From: Ulvibacterium sp965228935
Lineage (GTDB): Bacteria > Bacteroidota > Bacteroidia > Flavobacteriales > Flavobacteriaceae
DNA: 64,000 nucleotides
Reading direction: 5' to 3'
Assembly: GCF_965228935.1 (NCBI RefSeq)
Contig: NZ_OZ245846.1
Span: 2,666,001 to 2,730,000, forward strand
Positions 61,605 through 64,000 of this stretch are shown here, in pieces (positions within the stretch are counted from its first letter, which is position 1; each line of letters opens with the position of its first letter). The notes below the pieces were generated by a model. That model made no database searches. It was not told the DNA's origin and was given only the letters and a program-made list of their open reading frames with translations. Both the position numbers and the translations under genes were made by a program.

Positions 61605-62572
61605 TATTGAGACTGAATATGACTAAACTTAAGAGTTTATTGGTAAGTGGTTTTTTTGTCCTCATTTTTGTACATGAAGTGGTTGGGCAGCAGGATGCAC
61701 AGTACACGCAATACATGTATAATACGATGACCGTAAACCCCGGATATGCCGGATCAAGAGGTCAACTTAGTTTAGCTGCTTTATATCGCTCCCAATGGGT
61801 TGGATTGGATGGAGCCCCGGAAACATTCACCTTAAATCTTCATTCGCCAATAAGAAATAGCAAGTTGGGTTATGGTATCTCTATTGTGAATGATAATATT
61901 GGTGATGGGGTTGTTTCCGAAACCTATTTGGATGCCATGGTATCTTATACCATAGATGTTTCCTTGGATGCAAAACTATCCTTTGGATTAAAAGTGGGTG
62001 GAAATTTTCTTAGTTTAGACTTCAATGGTTTGAATAATTTTGATGATGAACCAATAACTGGAGATAACATAGATAATAGGTTTTCTCCAAATTTTGGCTT
62101 AGGCGTATATTACCATACGGACAGATTTTATGCAGGCCTTTCGGCACCGAATATTTTGGAGACCGATTACTTCGATAACTCTCAAAGAGATGCCAATTCC
62201 GTGCAATTTCTTTCCCAGGAAAGAATCAATTTTTATTTGATAACCGGATACGTTTTCGACTTAAATAGTAATCTCAAGTTTAAACCGGCATTATTGACCA
62301 AAGTCGTGGGAGGGGCTCCTTTACAATTGGATCTTTCCGCTAGTTTTTTGTTCAATGAAAAGTTTTCGTTTGGAGCCGCATACCGCTGGGATGCCGCCTT
62401 GAGCGGTTTAGTAGGGTTTCAAATAACGGACCAACTGATGTTGGGACTGGCGTATGATAGGGAAACTACGGATTTGGGAGGTACTCAATTTAACGATGGA
62501 TCTTTTGAAGTATTTTTAAGGGTCGAATTGGTAAAATCCTTCCAAAGATTGGTATCACCCCGTTTCTTTTAA
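61601..62572 (+). CDS. PorP/SprF family type IX secretion membrane protein
   Basis: 323 aa (317 if ATG 61619). Signal peptide MTKLKSLLVSGFFVLIFVHEVVGQ. PorP/SprF signatures: QDAQYTQYMYNTMTVNPGYAGSRG, LAALYRSQWVGLDGAPETFTLNLHSPI and later beta-strand pattern ending in VFLRVELVKSF. Outer-membrane beta-barrel that helps type IX secretion of a partner cargo; the cargo is likely the protein encoded just before it, given the 4-bp overlap. Confidence 0.92.
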   Translation: MILRLNMTKLKSLLVSGFFVLIFVHEVVGQQDAQYTQYMYNTMTVNPGYAGSRGQLSLAALYRSQWVGLDGAPETFTLNLHSPIRNSKLGYGISIVNDNIGDGVVSETYLDAMVSYTIDVSLDAKLSFGLKVGGNFLSLDFNGLNNFDDEPITGDNIDNRFSPNFGLGVYYHTDRFYAGLSAPNILETDYFDNSQRDANSVQFLSQERINFYLITGYVFDLNSNLKFKPALLTKVVGGAPLQLDLSASFLFNEKFSFGAAYRWDAALSGLVGFQITDQLMLGLAYDRETTDLGGTQFNDGSFEVFLRVELVKSFQRLVSPRFF

Positions 62573-62582
62573 AACCGGACAA

Positions 62583-64000
62583 ATGGTAAAAAAAATACTA
62601 TCACTACTTTTTATTACGGTTCTTTCTTTGGGAGTTAAGGGTACGGCCCAAGAAAGATTAGTTACCAAGGCCAATGCAAAGTACGAGGACTATTCCTTTA
62701 GCCCGGCAATAGATATCTATAAAAGAGTTCTGGAAAAGGGTTATGTTTCGGCAGATTTATTAAAAAAGCTGGGCAATTCCTATTATTTCAATGCGGATTA
62801 TGGAGATGCGGGCGAAACCTATGAAAGGTTGGTAAAGGAATATCCATCGGCAGTTGGCCCTGAGTATTACTTTAGATATGCCCAAACCCTAAAGACTTTG
62901 GGCGACTATGAGGGCGCAAGCGCAATTATGGCCAAGTTCACTGAAATTACTGGGGATGACCTAAGGGCCTCTGTATATAAGGAGGAGAAAAACTATTTGG
63001 AAAAAATTAAGGAGAACTCTGGGAGATACAATATTGCCCAATTTGAGTATAACTCTCCATACTCGGATTTTGCACCTTCCTTTTACAAAGATGGACTCAT
63101 TTTTTCTTCAGATCGGGACACAGGTAATTTTGCAAGATACAGACACACTTGGAATGCTAAGGATTTTTTGGATTTGTATAAGATAAATGCCGATAGCATT
63201 TCAACCAATTCCGTAACAAAATTGAGCAACGATGTTAATACGAGATTGCATGAATCCACTTCGGTTACCACTAAGGATGGAAATATATTATATTTTACCA
63301 GGAACAACTTTGTTGAAGGCAAATCAAAAAAGGACGAAAAAGGAGTAATACGGCTTAAGATTTTTAAAGCGGAACTTGTTGATGGAGTTTGGACCAATAT
63401 TGAGGAGCTTCCTTTTAATAGTGATACCTATTCCGTTGCGAATCCAGCCTTAAGTCCTGATGAAAAGACATTGTTCTTTGCTTCGGATATGCCTGGTACG
63501 TTAGGAGAATCCGATCTTTTCAAGGTTTCAATAAACGGGGACGGTACCTACGGAACACCGGAAAATTTAGGAAGCTCCATAAATACGGAAGCAAGGGAAA
63601 CCTTTCCCTTTGTTACAAGTGAAGAAGTACTCTACTTTTCATCGGACGGTCATCCTGGGTTGGGTGGTTTGGACGTATTTGCTACAAAAATCGCCAAGAA
63701 TAGATTGACCGGTTCGGTCGTAAATGTCGGGGAGCCGGTAAATAGTCAAAAAGATGATTTTACCTTTATCATAAACGAAGATACCAAAGAAGGTTATTTT
63801 GCTTCAAACAGGTCCGAAGGACAGGGAGCCGATGATATCTACAGCTTTTTGGAGACCGTTCCACTAATTCTGGATTGTAATCAACAGGTTACAGGAACGG
63901 TAAGGGACAAAATATCCAATGAAGTTCTTGTTGGCGCCACTATCAAAGTGATCAATGAGAACAACGAGGAAGTCCTTACCGCAATTACCGATTCTGAAGG
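62583..64000 (+). CDS. OmpA-family/TPR-PD40 protein of T9SS cluster, 3' end beyond window
   Basis: Read by hand; about 472 codons before the window ends. Starts MVKKILSLLFITVLSLGVKG (signal), then TPR-like helices (about 25-140; ANAKYEDYSFSPAIDIYKR), PD40-type beta-propeller repeats (FAPSFYKDGLIFSSDRD, NPALSPDEKTLFFASDMPG, TFPFVTSEEVLYFSSDGHPG) and the start of a carboxypeptidase-like fold (VTGTVRDKISNEVLVGATIKV). In such clusters the missing C-terminus is typically an OmpA peptidoglycan-binding domain. It follows SprF by 10 bp and likely anchors the same secretion/surface complex. Confidence 0.85.
   Translation, partial: MVKKILSLLFITVLSLGVKGTAQERLVTKANAKYEDYSFSPAIDIYKRVLEKGYVSADLLKKLGNSYYFNADYGDAGETYERLVKEYPSAVGPEYYFRYAQTLKTLGDYEGASAIMAKFTEITGDDLRASVYKEEKNYLEKIKENSGRYNIAQFEYNSPYSDFAPSFYKDGLIFSSDRDTGNFARYRHTWNAKDFLDLYKINADSISTNSVTKLSNDVNTRLHESTSVTTKDGNILYFTRNNFVEGKSKKDEKGVIRLKIFKAELVDGVWTNIEELPFNSDTYSVANPALSPDEKTLFFASDMPGTLGESDLFKVSINGDGTYGTPENLGSSINTEARETFPFVTSEEVLYFSSDGHPGLGGLDVFATKIAKNRLTGSVVNVGEPVNSQKDDFTFIINEDTKEGYFASNRSEGQGADDIYSFLETVPLILDCNQQVTGTVRDKISNEVLVGATIKVINENNEEVLTAITDSE

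Overview
The window looks like a chromosome segment of a marine member of the Flavobacteriaceae (Bacteroidota). Four things point there. Start regions mostly lack Shine-Dalgarno sequences, and several promoters carry the Bacteroidota -33 TTG / -7 TAnnTTTG motif. The far end holds a type IX secretion cargo gene with a gliding-type C-terminal domain, next to PorP/SprF and OmpA-like partners. Lineage markers are present: a short phosphoenolpyruvate carboxylase, bTHX, DUF2851 and DUF3467. The layout is overwhelmingly housekeeping. I see no prophage, CRISPR array or IS transposase.

Bases 1-14000: a creatininase-family gene, then a leftward run rsfS-ftsH-LUD-cdsA-psd-ACBP (ribosome silencing, membrane protease, phospholipid synthesis). 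Next come birA, SRPBCC, pyrE and a Nudix gene, an M14 peptidase lipoprotein, a PAS histidine kinase with a single-domain response regulator, and coaD-ddl. Bases 14000-25100: PASTA-rluD, yaaA, the small ribosomal gene bTHX, a uracil-DNA-glycosylase-fold protein, ppc, a lipoprotein made of four internal repeats, a membrane class III nucleotide cyclase and an M20 peptidase.

Bases 25100-32400 are a complete leftward trp operon: leader peptide-E-G-D-C-F/B-A. A leader peptide with three consecutive Trp codons, a Rho-independent terminator and an upstream promoter make a convincing attenuator. trpF and trpB are joined in frame, with a palindrome-derived linker near the junction. A GIY-YIG nuclease gene, bracketed by two inverted copies of a palindrome, sits between trpB and trpA.

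Bases 32400-42200: YceI-MarR, rhodanese, DUF2851, PspC, a K+ channel, an AGCS symporter, a helix-hairpin-helix protein, acyl-CoA dehydrogenase, then rpsU (with a very strong Shine-Dalgarno), xerC (probably leaderless) and hpf. Bases 42264-56060 are the classical translation/transcription supercluster tRNA-Thr-Tyr-Gly-Thr-tuf-tRNA-Trp-secE-nusG-rplKAJL-rpoBC, as in E. coli. Two tRNA genes in it carry partial copies of themselves next to short repeats: a shared 33-nt element beside tRNA-Thr and tRNA-Trp, and a palindrome in a 5' fragment of tRNA-Trp.

Bases 56090-64000: leftward prfC, a 415-bp gap, then a very acidic Asp-rich calcium-repeat surface protein. Its coding DNA contains 2.5 identical-looking 690-bp G+C-rich repeats. 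PorP/SprF and an OmpA-like protein cut by the window end follow. The most unusual observations are the tRNA-flanking repeats, the GIY-YIG/palindrome unit in the trp operon, the TrpF-TrpB fusion, the trp attenuator and the 690-bp repeats.
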